A model generated the notes under the pieces. The model was not told the DNA's origin. It did no database searches and saw only the letters and a program-made list of their open reading frames with translations. Positions 53,476-62,616 of a stretch of DNA of 64,000 nucleotides are shown one piece after another. The stretch's first letter is position 1, and the number at the start of each line of letters is the position of its first letter. The stretch covers positions 329,163 to 393,162 of the forward strand of contig NZ_KB905425.1 of NCBI RefSeq assembly GCF_000379465.1, read 5' to 3'. The stretch is from Sciscionella marina DSM 45152. GTDB lineage: Bacteria > Actinomycetota > Actinomycetes > Mycobacteriales > Pseudonocardiaceae. Position numbers and translations under genes: made by a program.

Positions 53476-53509
53476 AGAGAAGAGATAATCCAGGCTCAAA
53501 GGAGAGGCG

Positions 53510-54211
53510 ATGGATGCGGACAAACCGGGACTGAACCGGCGCCAGCTTTCCGATGATGTGGCGGCGCATCTGCGGGATCGCATCATGTCCGGGGCACTCA
53601 AGCCGGGCACCTATATCCGTATCGATCAACTCGCCGGTGAGCTCGGGATCAGTGCGACCCCGGTGCGGGAGGCACTTGCCGCGCTGCGTGGTGAGGACAT
53701 GGTCTCGCTGCAACCGAGCAAGGGTTTCGCGGTGAATCCCCTTTCCCGCCGCGATGTCGGGGATCTGTTCCAGGTGCAGGCGGACATCGCGGGACGGCTC
53801 GCCGGAAGGGCGGCAGCCCGGGTCACCACGGACCAGCTCGAGGAACTGACCGGGATCCAGACCGAACTGGCCAGGGCGGTACGGAACAAGGACGCGGAGC
53901 GGATCGAACGCCTGGAGTTCGCCTTTCACCGCGGGGTAAACCTCGTCGCGGACTCCCGCAAGCTTGCCTGGGTGCTGCGCAATGCCTCGCTGTATCTCCC
54001 GCAGTCCTTCTATTCCTCGGATGCGGGCTGGCGGCGCGGTCTAGGTCCCGCGCACCGCGCGATCCTGGAGGCACTGCGCGCGGCCGACGAGCAGGCCGCT
54101 CGCTCCGCGATGGCCAAACATGTGCTCGACGGCGAGCGGCGGTTGGTGAAACACCTCGACGAGGGCGGGATCTGGGCCGCGGACCAGCCCCGGTACGTGG
54201 CCGGGCGATGA
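53510..54211 (+). CDS. GntR-family (FCD) regulator of the C1 operon
   Basis: A 233-residue regulator with a GntR winged helix (DDVAAHLRDRIMSGALKPGTYIRIDQLAGELGISATPVREALAALRGEDMV) and an FCD domain (FQVQADIAGRLAGRAAARV, RLEFAFHRGVNLVADSRKL) in which the His is a likely metal ligand. ATG 53510 has AAAGGAGAGG upstream. It precedes the methyl-oxidation operon in the same direction, with two half-conserved dyads between them, and likely responds to a methylated substrate or its acid product. Confidence 0.9.
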   Translation: MDADKPGLNRRQLSDDVAAHLRDRIMSGALKPGTYIRIDQLAGELGISATPVREALAALRGEDMVSLQPSKGFAVNPLSRRDVGDLFQVQADIAGRLAGRAAARVTTDQLEELTGIQTELARAVRNKDAERIERLEFAFHRGVNLVADSRKLAWVLRNASLYLPQSFYSSDAGWRRGLGPAHRAILEALRAADEQAARSAMAKHVLDGERRLVKHLDEGGIWAADQPRYVAGR

Positions 54212-54365
54212 CACAATGCTGGAACAAGTCAGCCGATCGCGGGCCCGGCTGCAACACCTCCGGGCGGCGCTCCGTGTCTCCCGGACGCACCCTGTAACCA
54301 CCGGAAACCGGCAAAAATTGGGTCTTGACAGCCCTTGACGCGGCTTTCCGGGGCGAGCCACACTT

Positions 54366-54401
54366 GTTGCATCAGTCACAACTGGCTGCATCATACGCAA
54401 C
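54366..54401 (+). promoter_or_regulatory. Tandem operator-like dyads before the C1 operon
   Basis: Two 17-nt near-repeats, GTTGCATCAGTCACAAC (54366-54382) and GCTGCATCATACGCAAC (54385-54401), agree at 13 positions and are each partly palindromic (GTTG...CAAC). Centres are 19 bp apart. TTGACA lies upstream (about 54323-54328). A GntR/FCD dimer pair is the likely binder. Confidence 0.6.
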
Positions 54402-54468
54402 TAAATAGCTTCCCTTGATTACCCCTTGCGCAGCCGGTGGAGCGACCACTGGCGTCAGGAGGCGAGCG

Positions 54469-55707
54469 ATGACGGACGTGCTCAAGCCGCGGCTCGCGAA
54501 CGATTCCGCGCCCGATTCGACTACGGATGCGACGCAGCAGGTCGTCGACAAGCCAGCGGTCATGCTTTACACCCGTTTGCGGAAATCCCCGTACTTCTGG
54601 GCTTCCCGGCGGCACGGTGTGGCGATGTACAGCGTGTACAACCACACCTATCACCCGCGCCACTACGGCGATCCGGTTGCCGAATACTGGACCCTGCTCA
54701 ATGACGTGACGATCTGGGATGTCGGCGTCGAACGGCAGCTGGAGATCTCCGGACCGGACGCGCTCGCGTTCACGAATACGCTCGTGCCACGCGATCTGCA
54801 CAAGTGCGCCGTCGGACAGTGCAAGTACGTGTTCATCACGGCACCGGACGGCGGGATCGTCAACGATCCGATTCTGCTCCGCGTCGAGGAGGATCGGTTC
54901 TGGCTCTCCCTCGCGGACAGCGATGTGGGTCTGTGGGCACTGGCGCTCGCACACGCGGGCGGCTGGAACGTGCACGTCGGCGAGGTCGATGTGGCACCGA
55001 TCCAGATCCAGGGCCCCAAGGCCAAGGCGGTCATGTCCGACCTCGTCGGTCCCGAGGTGCTGGACATGCCGTACTACGCGCTGCGCCACGACACCATCGA
55101 CGGAATGGACGTGGTGATCAGCCGCACCGGGTACAGCGGCGAGATCGGTTACGAGATCTATCTCTACGAGGCGAGCCGGAACGCGGTCGCGCTGTGGGAC
55201 CGGGTCTGGGAAGCCGGGCAGCCGCACGGGATCCGCCCGATCGGGCCATGCCATATGCGGCGCATCGAGGCGGGCATGCTCGCTTACGGCTGCGATATCA
55301 CCCTGGACACCAATCCGCTCGAGGTCGGCTACGACTACAAGTGGATGGTGGACCTCAATCAGGAGGCCGATTTCATCGGGAAGGACGCGCTGATCCGGGC
55401 CAAGGAGAAGGGCATCTCCCGTTCCATGGTAGGGGTGGAGATCGAGGGGCCCTCGGTCGGTTCGTACAACGACGGCTCGATGATCGAACCGTTCAGCGTG
55501 CAGGACACCGCGGGCACCGTGATCGGTTCGGTCACCAGCGCCTGTCACTCCCCACGTCTGGAGCGCAATATCGGGCTCGCCATGGTGCCGGTCGAGTACA
55601 CCGCGCTCGGTACCGAACTGCGGATCCTGACTCCGGAGGGAGTGCACGGCGGGGCCGTCGTGGAGAAGCCGTTCGTGGATCCCCGTAAAGACACCCCGAA
55701 GAGTTAG
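54469..55707 (+). CDS. DmdA/GcvT-like tetrahydrofolate-dependent methyltransferase
   Basis: A 412-residue protein of the aminomethyltransferase fold. The N-terminal 60 residues are an extension, then come WDVGVERQLEISGPDALAF, DLHKCAVGQCKYVFITAPDG and DPILLRVEEDRFWLSLADSD. The segments RTGYSGEIGYEIYLYEASRN and GCDITLDTNPLEVGYDYKWM follow. Blocks with GEIGYEIYL and DITLxxNPxEVG resemble DMSP demethylase DmdA more than the glycine-cleavage T protein. DmdA moves a methyl group from dimethylsulfoniopropionate to tetrahydrofolate. ATG 54469 has AGGAGG upstream. It is the first gene of the operon, so it probably takes the first methyl. Substrate (DMSP, glycine betaine or another) is not decided. Confidence 0.82.
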   Translation: MTDVLKPRLANDSAPDSTTDATQQVVDKPAVMLYTRLRKSPYFWASRRHGVAMYSVYNHTYHPRHYGDPVAEYWTLLNDVTIWDVGVERQLEISGPDALAFTNTLVPRDLHKCAVGQCKYVFITAPDGGIVNDPILLRVEEDRFWLSLADSDVGLWALALAHAGGWNVHVGEVDVAPIQIQGPKAKAVMSDLVGPEVLDMPYYALRHDTIDGMDVVISRTGYSGEIGYEIYLYEASRNAVALWDRVWEAGQPHGIRPIGPCHMRRIEAGMLAYGCDITLDTNPLEVGYDYKWMVDLNQEADFIGKDALIRAKEKGISRSMVGVEIEGPSVGSYNDGSMIEPFSVQDTAGTVIGSVTSACHSPRLERNIGLAMVPVEYTALGTELRILTPEGVHGGAVVEKPFVDPRKDTPKS

Positions 55708-55727
55708 CGATCATCGAGGGGGTCGCC

Positions 55728-56567
55728 ATGACCGAGTCCCTGACGAGAGCGGGAAAGCGGCGGGTCCAAGCTGCCCTGCTCGCCGCTCCGCGCTACGAGG
55801 TGATGCCACTTCGCGGGGCGCTCGACAAAGCCGCCGAGCTTCCCCCGGGGGCGACGGTCACCGTGACCTCCTCGCCGAGCAGGGGCGTGCTGGAAACGAT
55901 CGAGCTCGCCGAAAGCCTTGGTGCGCTCGGGTTCGACGCGGTGCCGCATCTCGCGGCGCGGCTGGTGACCGATGGTGCCGAGCTCGCCGATCTGCTCGAC
56001 CGGATCGCCGCGGCCGGGATCCGGGATGTGTTCGTCGTCGGTGGCGATGGCGCGCGGCCGCTCGGCGAGTTCGAGAACGGGCTCGACCTGTTGCGCGCCA
56101 TGGCCGAACTCGGCAAGCGCCCGCCGCGGGTCGGCGTACCGTCCTATCCGGACGGGCACCACGCGATGTCGTTCACCGGCATGCTCGACGCGCTCGAGGC
56201 AAAGCAGGAGTACGCCGACTACACCGTCACCCAGCTCTGCTTCGACGCCGATCTGGTGTGCCGGTTCGCGGAATCCGCGCGGAGCAGGGGAATCCGGTTG
56301 CCGATCATCGCGGGCGTTCCCGGGGTGGTCGATCCACGGAAACTGCTGCGGGTCAGCATGCGCATCGGGGTCGGGGACTCGGTGCGATTCGTGCGCGGAA
56401 ACCGCTCGGTGGCCGGGAAACTGTTGCGGCCCGGTGGATACCGGCCGGATTCGCTGGTGCGCAAGCTCGGCGCGCACGGTGCGATCACCGGACTGCACGT
56501 GTACACGTTCAACCACATCGGTCCGACGGTGCGCTGGCTGACCGCGCGCCGCCGAGCGGTGGCCTGA
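55728..56567 (+). CDS. Methylenetetrahydrofolate reductase-like protein
   Basis: A 279-residue TIM-barrel protein of the MetF family: VTVTSSPSRGVLETIELAESLG, a DVFVVGGDGARPLGEFENG strand and TVTQLCFDADLVCRFAESARSRGIRLPIIAGVPGV, where the Gln/Phe region lines the flavin site. In anabolism MetF makes methyl-THF. Here, between a methyl-THF-forming enzyme and formate-THF ligase, it more likely runs in the oxidising direction, turning methyl-THF into methylene-THF. The family Glu of the N-terminal E-x-x-P-P motif is not seen, which sets it apart from biosynthetic MetF. Confidence 0.8.
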   Translation: MTESLTRAGKRRVQAALLAAPRYEVMPLRGALDKAAELPPGATVTVTSSPSRGVLETIELAESLGALGFDAVPHLAARLVTDGAELADLLDRIAAAGIRDVFVVGGDGARPLGEFENGLDLLRAMAELGKRPPRVGVPSYPDGHHAMSFTGMLDALEAKQEYADYTVTQLCFDADLVCRFAESARSRGIRLPIIAGVPGVVDPRKLLRVSMRIGVGDSVRFVRGNRSVAGKLLRPGGYRPDSLVRKLGAHGAITGLHVYTFNHIGPTVRWLTARRRAVA

Positions 56568-56583
56568 AGGGGGTGTCATCACG

Positions 56584-58275
56584 ATGCCGACGAATCTGGA
56601 GATCTCGCGGAACGCGGTACGCCGGCCGTTGGCCGAACTCGGCGCGGAAATGGGAATCCGTCCCGGGCTGCTCGAACCCTATGGGGACGCGGTTGCCAAG
56701 ATCTCGCTCGATGCGATCGGGGAACTGGAAACCCGACCGCGCGCGAAATACGTTGTGGTCTCCGCGATCACCCCGACCCCGCTCGGCGAGGGCAAGACGA
56801 CCACCACGGTCGGACTCGGCCAGGCGTTCGCACACATCGGCAGCCGCGGGGTGATCGCGATCCGTCAGCCGTCCATGGGCCCGACCTTCGGTATCAAGGG
56901 CGGGGCGGCCGGTGGCGGGTACTCCCAGGTCGTGCCGATGGAGTCGATGAACCTGCACTTGACCGGGGATCTGCACGCGGTGACCGCGGCGCACAATCTG
57001 CTCGCCGCGATGGTGGACAACCACCTGGACAAGGGAAACGCGCTCGATCTCGACCCGCACTCCATCACCTGGCGGCGAGTACTCGACTCCAATGACCGCG
57101 ATCTGCGTCAGATCGTCACCGGACTCGGCGGGGCAGGGGACGGCAATCCGCGCCAGACCGGGTTCGACATCACCGCGGCGAGCGAGGTCATGGCGGTGCT
57201 CGCGCTGGCGACCTCGCTGCGGGACCTGCGGGCACGGCTCGGCCGGATCGTGGTCGGCTACGACCGTTCGGGCCGACCGGTCACCGCGGAATCTCTGCAC
57301 GCCGCGGGTGCGATGTGCGTGCTGCTGCGTGAGGCGATCAAGCCGAACCTGATGCAGACGGTGGAACAGACTCCGGTGCTCGTCCACTGCGGACCGTTCG
57401 GGAACATCGCGCACGGGAACTCCTCGATCGTGGCCGACCTGATCGGCATCCACGCGGGCGACTATCTCGTCACCGAGGCGGGATTCGGCGCGGACATGGG
57501 CGCGGAACGGTTCTTCAACATCAAATGCCGCGCCTCGGGGCTGGTGCCGGATGCCGCGGTCGTGGTCGCCACGGTGCGCGGGCTCAAGGCGCACTCCGGC
57601 AAATACCGCATCGTGGCGGGGAAACCGCTGCCCGAGGAACTGCTGGCGGAGAACCCCGATGATGTGTACGCGGGTGCGGCGAACCTCCGCCGCCAGCTGG
57701 CGAACATTCGCGTGCACGGGGTCACCCCGGTCGTCGCGGTGAACGCCTTCCCCGGTGACTATCCGAGCGAACATCGCGCGATATTGCAAATCGCCACCGA
57801 GGAGGGCGCCCGCGCCGCGGTGAGCACCCATGTCGCGGACGGTGGAAAGGGGGCGGCCGCGCTCGCCGAGGCCGTGGCCGATGCCTGTGCCGCACCCTCG
57901 GAGTACCATCCGCTCTATCCGGATGATCTGTCCCTTGTGGACAAGATCGACACGATCGCCCGGCGGATTTACGGGGCGGACGGACTCGATATCTCCCCGC
58001 TCGCCAAGCGCCAGCTGCGCAACTATGAACGCAATGGCTTCGGGAATCTCCCGGTGTGCATCGCGAAAACACACCTCTCGCTGTCCGCGGACCCGGGCCG
58101 CAAGGGTGCGCCGAGCGGCTGGCTGCTCCCGGTCCGCGAAGTGCGCGCCTCGGCGGGCGCCGGGTTTGTCTACCCGATCTGCGGGGAAATGCGCACCATG
58201 CCAGGGCTTTCCTCGACACCGGCCGCTGAACACATCGATATCGACGAGTCCGGCCAGATCGTCGGACTGTATTAG
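56584..58275 (+). CDS. fhs: Formate-tetrahydrofolate ligase
   Basis: A 563-residue enzyme linking formate, ATP and THF to 10-formyl-THF. The P-loop TPTPLGEGKTTTTVGL (about 65-80) is followed by RQPSMGPTFGIKGGAAGGGYSQV, HLTGDLHAVTAAHNLLAAMVDNHL, VHCGPFGNIAHGNSS and TEAGFGADMGAE, all standard. Length is normal for the bacterial enzyme. In this operon it would run backwards, releasing formate and making ATP from the oxidised methyl groups. The intermediate dehydrogenase/cyclohydrolase (FolD) is not encoded here. It lies 16 nt after the MetF-like gene. Confidence 0.96.
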   Translation: MPTNLEISRNAVRRPLAELGAEMGIRPGLLEPYGDAVAKISLDAIGELETRPRAKYVVVSAITPTPLGEGKTTTTVGLGQAFAHIGSRGVIAIRQPSMGPTFGIKGGAAGGGYSQVVPMESMNLHLTGDLHAVTAAHNLLAAMVDNHLDKGNALDLDPHSITWRRVLDSNDRDLRQIVTGLGGAGDGNPRQTGFDITAASEVMAVLALATSLRDLRARLGRIVVGYDRSGRPVTAESLHAAGAMCVLLREAIKPNLMQTVEQTPVLVHCGPFGNIAHGNSSIVADLIGIHAGDYLVTEAGFGADMGAERFFNIKCRASGLVPDAAVVVATVRGLKAHSGKYRIVAGKPLPEELLAENPDDVYAGAANLRRQLANIRVHGVTPVVAVNAFPGDYPSEHRAILQIATEEGARAAVSTHVADGGKGAAALAEAVADACAAPSEYHPLYPDDLSLVDKIDTIARRIYGADGLDISPLAKRQLRNYERNGFGNLPVCIAKTHLSLSADPGRKGAPSGWLLPVREVRASAGAGFVYPICGEMRTMPGLSSTPAAEHIDIDESGQIVGLY

Positions 58276-58284
58276 GAGCTTGCC

Positions 58285-60789
58285 ATGGCTGAACTTCCCG
58301 ACCGCGCCACCGTCGTCGTCATCGGAGCGGGAATCGTCGGCAACTCGCTCGTGCACCACCTCGCCGACCGCGGCTGGCGGGACATCGTGTTGCTCGACAA
58401 GGGGCCGCTGCCCGACCCGGGCGGTTCGACGGGGCACGCCTCCAACTTCATCTTTCCGGTGGACCACTCCAAGGAGATCACCTGGCTCACGCTGGATTCG
58501 ATGCGCCAGTACGAGAAATTCAACACGCTCACCACCTGTGGTGGGATCGAGGTGGCCCGTGAACCGCAGCGGGTCGAGGAACTCGAGCGGCGCATGGCAT
58601 CGGCGAAATCCTGGGGCATCAGCGCCGAACTGATCGGCCCGCAGCGGACCCACGAACTCATGCCGTTCCTCGATCCGGGTGTGATCCTGGCCGGATTCCA
58701 CACGCCCTCGGTCGCGGTGGTCGACCCACTGCAGACCGGGGTGCTCATGCGCGAACAGGCGAACCAACTCGACGCGCTGCACACCGCGGCGAACACCGAG
58801 GTGCTCGCCATCGAGACCACCGATGGCCGGATCCGGCGGGTGCGCACCGATCGCGGGGACATCGAGACCGACACCGTGGTGATCGCCTGCGGGGTGTGGA
58901 GCCCGCGGCTGGCCCGCATGGCCGGGGCGCACATCCCGCTGACCCCCGCGGTACACCAGATGATCGATGTCGGCCCGATTCCGGAACTGGAACGGACCAA
59001 CGCGGAGATCGCCTATCCGATCGTGCGCGATATGGATCCGCTGATGTACGAACGGCAGAGCGGGGCCGATCTGGAGGTCGGATCCTACGCGCACCGCCCG
59101 ATCCTGCACGAGCCGGACGAGATCCCCTCGATCGCGGCCGCCGCCCTTTCCCCGACGCAGCTGCCGTTCACCGATGCGGACTTCGACCCGCAGATGGAAC
59201 AGGCGCTCGAACTGTTCCCGGACATCCTCGGGAACCCCGAAGCCGGGATCCGGCACGCGATCAACGGGCTGCTTTCGCTCACCCCGGACGGCGGGCCGCT
59301 GCTCGGGGAGACTCCCGAAGTGCGCGGGCTGTGGTCCGCGGCCGCGGTGTGGATCAAGGAAGGGCCCGGGGTCGGCCGGATGCTCGCCGAGTGGATGACC
59401 GATGGGGCACCGGAGATCGACCCGCACGCCGCGGACATCGCCCGGTTCTACCCGCACCAGCGCACCCGCGCCCATGTGCGCGCGCGGGCGAACGAGGGAT
59501 TCAACAAGACCTACGGCATCGTGCATCCGCGCGAACAGTGGGAATCCAACCGGGAACAGCGGCTTTCCCCGTTCTATACCAGGGAAGTCGAGCTCGGCGC
59601 ACGGTTCTTCGAGGTCGGTGGCTGGGAACGCCCGCAGTGGTACGAGAGCAACCGGGAACTGCTCGAGCGGTATCCGGTCGCGGACCGGCCGCACGAGTGG
59701 GACGCCCGCTGGTGGTCGCCGATCAGCAATGCCGAGCACCTTGCCATGCGCGAGCATGCCGCCATGATCGATCTGACCGCCTTCGCGCAGTTCGACATCA
59801 CCGGTCCGGGCGCGCTCGAATTCATCCAGTGGATGACCGTGGCGCAGATGGATCGGCCGGTCGGCAGGATCATGTACACCCCGGTACTCGCCCCGAACGG
59901 CGGATTCCGCAGCGATCTCACCGTGGTTCGGCTGGGGGAGCGGTGGTTCCGGGTGGTCACCGGCGGCGCGGATGGGGCACGGGATCTCAAGTGGTTCACC
60001 GGGAACCTGCCCGTCGATGCCGCACTGCACGCGGATGTCTCATTGCACGATGTGACCTCGGCGGTGTGCACGATCGGTCTGTGGGGCCCGCGCGCCCGGG
60101 ATGTGCTCGCCGCGTGTACCGAGGACGATGTGTCGAATGACGGGTTCCCCTTCGGTACCGCGCGCGAGATCCTCGTCGGTTCGGTTCCGGTGCTCGCCAT
60201 GCGACTGTCCTATGTGGGCGATCTGGGCTGGGAACTGCATGCCCCGTTCGAACAGGGGGCGCAACTGTGGGACGCGCTCTACGCGGCGGGGCGCCCGCAC
60301 GGCCTGGTGCCCGCGGGGATCGGGGTGTACGGCACGACCGGGCGGCTGGAGAAAGGCTACCGGCTGATGGGTGCAGAGCTCGAACTCGAATACAGCCCGG
60401 TCGAGGCGGGGCTCGCGCTGCCCAAGGTCAAGAGCGCGGACTTCATCGGCAAGGAGGCATACCTGCGCGCCCGCGATGGTGAACCGATCGCCACGCTGTG
60501 CACCCTCAGTTATGGTGGCACACAACGGTTCCCGCAGGGTGGCGAACCGATCCTGACCACCGGGGGCGAGCGGATCGTGGACCGTAAGGGGCGCGGTTCC
60601 CATGTGACGAGCGCGGGATCCGGGCCCACACTCGGCACCTATCTACTGATGGCGTACCTGCCCGCGCAGTACGCGGTGGAGGGCACCGAACTCACGGTGG
60701 AGTACATGGGGGAGCGGTATCCGGTCGTCGTGGCGCGGGCCGGGCGCACACCGCTGTTCGATCCGGACGATACGCGAATGCGGGTGTGA
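58285..60789 (+). CDS. Dimethylglycine/sarcosine dehydrogenase-type FAD-GcvT fusion
   Basis: An 834-residue enzyme. An N-terminal DAO domain (about 1-365) has VVVIGAGIVGNSLVHHLADR and PGGSTGHASNFIFP; its His aligns with the one that carries covalent FAD in dimethylglycine dehydrogenases. An FAO-M domain follows (about 370-430). A GcvT-like folate-binding domain (about 435-710; MIDLTAFAQFDITGPGAL, LSYVGDLGWELHAPF) and a C-terminal barrel complete it. The length equals bacterial dimethylglycine oxidases. It should demethylate dimethylglycine or sarcosine, pass formaldehyde directly to THF as methylene-THF and give electrons to the ETF encoded next. TTAGGAG precedes the ATG. Confidence 0.92.
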   Translation: MAELPDRATVVVIGAGIVGNSLVHHLADRGWRDIVLLDKGPLPDPGGSTGHASNFIFPVDHSKEITWLTLDSMRQYEKFNTLTTCGGIEVAREPQRVEELERRMASAKSWGISAELIGPQRTHELMPFLDPGVILAGFHTPSVAVVDPLQTGVLMREQANQLDALHTAANTEVLAIETTDGRIRRVRTDRGDIETDTVVIACGVWSPRLARMAGAHIPLTPAVHQMIDVGPIPELERTNAEIAYPIVRDMDPLMYERQSGADLEVGSYAHRPILHEPDEIPSIAAAALSPTQLPFTDADFDPQMEQALELFPDILGNPEAGIRHAINGLLSLTPDGGPLLGETPEVRGLWSAAAVWIKEGPGVGRMLAEWMTDGAPEIDPHAADIARFYPHQRTRAHVRARANEGFNKTYGIVHPREQWESNREQRLSPFYTREVELGARFFEVGGWERPQWYESNRELLERYPVADRPHEWDARWWSPISNAEHLAMREHAAMIDLTAFAQFDITGPGALEFIQWMTVAQMDRPVGRIMYTPVLAPNGGFRSDLTVVRLGERWFRVVTGGADGARDLKWFTGNLPVDAALHADVSLHDVTSAVCTIGLWGPRARDVLAACTEDDVSNDGFPFGTAREILVGSVPVLAMRLSYVGDLGWELHAPFEQGAQLWDALYAAGRPHGLVPAGIGVYGTTGRLEKGYRLMGAELELEYSPVEAGLALPKVKSADFIGKEAYLRARDGEPIATLCTLSYGGTQRFPQGGEPILTTGGERIVDRKGRGSHVTSAGSGPTLGTYLLMAYLPAQYAVEGTELTVEYMGERYPVVVARAGRTPLFDPDDTRMRV

Positions 60790-60792
60790 ACC

Positions 60793-61539
60793 ATGGATGT
60801 GCTCGTCTGCGTGAAACGGGTGCCCGCCTTCGGCGCCGAGGTCGTGCTCACCGAGGACGGCGAGCTCGACACGAGGCACCTGGGGTTCACCATCGGACCG
60901 CACGAGGAATGCGCGGTGGAAGAGGCGGTGCGGATCGCGGAGCGGACCTCGGGTTCGGCCGGAGTGCTCACCGTGGGACCGCCGGAGGCCGAGGAACAAC
61001 TGCGGTATGCCATGGCCATGGGCGCCGATCACGGGGTGTTCGTCGAGGGAACGGGGGAGGATCCGCAGGCGACCGCGGCCGCGATCCTCGCCGCGCTGCG
61101 TGAAATCGGCCCCTACGATCTGCTGTTGTTCGGCAACGAATCCGCCGATGCCTGCCAGTATCAGGTCGGTGCGCGCGTTGCGAACGGGCTCGGCCTGCCC
61201 GTACTCGCCGGGGTGAAAGGGATCGAGATCGGTGCCGGAGAAGTGACGCTGCGCCGGGATGTCCCCGATGGTGTCGAGGTGTACCGGGCGCCACTGCCCG
61301 CCGTGGCCGCCGTGGCGGAGGGGCTGAACCTACCGCGCTATCCGAGCATCAAGGGCCGGTTGCGTGCGAAAAAGGCGCCGCTGCACCGGATCTCGCCCGA
61401 AGCTGCCCCGGGAGGATTGCGCACGCTGCGATTGCGCACCCCACCGGGAATCGGCACCGAGACCAAGGTGCTCGGCAGTGGGGCCGAGGCGGCCGATGCC
61501 GTGCTGAGCGTACTCGAGGATCTGGGGGTGTTGCGTTGA
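60793..61539 (+). CDS. etfB: Electron transfer flavoprotein beta subunit
   Basis: A 248-residue EtfB/FixA protein: MDVLVCVKRVPAFGAEVVL, EECAVEEAVRIAER, YDLLLFGNESADACQYQVGARVANGLGLPVL and NLPRYPSIKGRLRAKKAPL, the AMP-binding and recognition-loop regions. It accepts electrons from the FAD dehydrogenase encoded 4 nt upstream. The stop overlaps the etfA start (TGATG), so the two subunits are made together. Confidence 0.94.
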   Translation: MDVLVCVKRVPAFGAEVVLTEDGELDTRHLGFTIGPHEECAVEEAVRIAERTSGSAGVLTVGPPEAEEQLRYAMAMGADHGVFVEGTGEDPQATAAAILAALREIGPYDLLLFGNESADACQYQVGARVANGLGLPVLAGVKGIEIGAGEVTLRRDVPDGVEVYRAPLPAVAAVAEGLNLPRYPSIKGRLRAKKAPLHRISPEAAPGGLRTLRLRTPPGIGTETKVLGSGAEAADAVLSVLEDLGVLR

Positions 61540-62489
61540 TGCTGCTCGCCTACGTCGATGTCGAGGACGGGACCATCGCCGCCGATTCGGTCGAGACACT
61601 GCGGTTTGCCGCGGCTTTCGGTGCGGCGAACGGGATCGAGCTCGCCGCTCTCGCGTTCGGTGACTGCGCGGAATCCCTTGGTCCGTACGGCATCGGCACC
61701 CTTCATGTGGTGCGCCACGAACTGCTCGCCGAACATTCCCCGCAGCTCGAATCCGCCGCGCTGGCCGGGCTGGTCACCGAGCTTGCCCCGGAGGCGGTGT
61801 TCGCCCCGGGATCCGCGCACGGCAACGAACTGCTCGCGAACACCGCCGCGCGCCTCGGATTGCCGTTCGCCGCCAACTGCCTGGAAATCGGCACCGGCGA
61901 ACCCTGGCCGCTGACCAGGAGCCGTGGCGGCGGGGTGCTGTTCGAGGACGCCGAACTCGCGGCGGAGGTCAAGCTCTGCAGCATCGCGCAGGGTGCGGTG
62001 ATCGCCACGAAAACCGTTGCAGCGCAGGAGACCTCGGTGCTCGAGTACGTTCCGGAGCTCGATCCGGAGCTGCCGAGGGCCCGGCTCGTGGAGCGCACCG
62101 AGCGCGGCGGCGGGATCAGCCTCGCGACCGCGCCCGTTGTCGTATCCGGCGGGCGCGGTGTCGGCAGCGCGGAGGGATATGCCGCGCTCGAGGAACTCGC
62201 CGCGCTGCTCGGCGGGGCCGTCGGATGCTCGCGGGTGGCCACCAACAACGGCTGGCGGCCGCACAGCGATCAGGTCGGGCTCACCGGAACCAAGATCGCG
62301 CCCGAGCTCTACATCGCCTGCGGGATCAGCGGGGCCACCCAGCACTGGGTCGGTTGCATGCACGCCAAACACATTCTCGCGATCAACACCGATCCCGAGG
62401 CCCCGATGGTCACCCGGTCCACCTATGCGGTGCTCGGTGATGTGCACGAGGTGATCCCGGCGCTGGTGGCCGCGATCAGGGCGCGCTGA
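61539..62489 (+). CDS. etfA: Electron transfer flavoprotein alpha subunit
   Basis: A 316-residue EtfA/FixB protein. The C-terminal FAD domain has VVSGGRGVGS, HSDQVGLTGTKIAPELYIACGISGATQHWVGC and INTDPEAPM, all standard. The N-terminal half is poorly conserved as usual. ATG 61539 is chosen over the TTG at 61536 because it joins the etfB stop as TGATG. With EtfB it would pass electrons from dimethylglycine/sarcosine-type oxidation to an ETF-quinone oxidoreductase outside the window. Confidence 0.94.
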   Translation: MLLAYVDVEDGTIAADSVETLRFAAAFGAANGIELAALAFGDCAESLGPYGIGTLHVVRHELLAEHSPQLESAALAGLVTELAPEAVFAPGSAHGNELLANTAARLGLPFAANCLEIGTGEPWPLTRSRGGGVLFEDAELAAEVKLCSIAQGAVIATKTVAAQETSVLEYVPELDPELPRARLVERTERGGGISLATAPVVVSGGRGVGSAEGYAALEELAALLGGAVGCSRVATNNGWRPHSDQVGLTGTKIAPELYIACGISGATQHWVGCMHAKHILAINTDPEAPMVTRSTYAVLGDVHEVIPALVAAIRAR

Positions 62490-62582
62490 GAGTGCGTCCG
62501 AAAGCTCTCGTCCGTCGTGAGCGGGATCGCCCTCCTCGATACGCGCCGCGATGCCGGTAACCCGGGGCCGGACAGGACCGTT

Positions 62583-62605
62583 CCCTGGGTGTGGGCTTCC
62601 CAGGG
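62583..62605. terminator. Hairpin between etfA and the epoxide hydrolase remnant
   Basis: CCCTGGG and CCCAGGG form a 7-bp stem with a 9-nt loop in the gap between convergent genes. It may end both transcripts. Confidence 0.45.
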
Positions 62606-62616
62606 GGCACGGACAG

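Noticed and set aside
56509-60030. 1173-codon minus-strand open frame across fhs and the FAD-GcvT gene
   Set aside because: It is the complement of two textbook enzymes; its His/Arg/Gly-rich composition comes from third-position GC bias.
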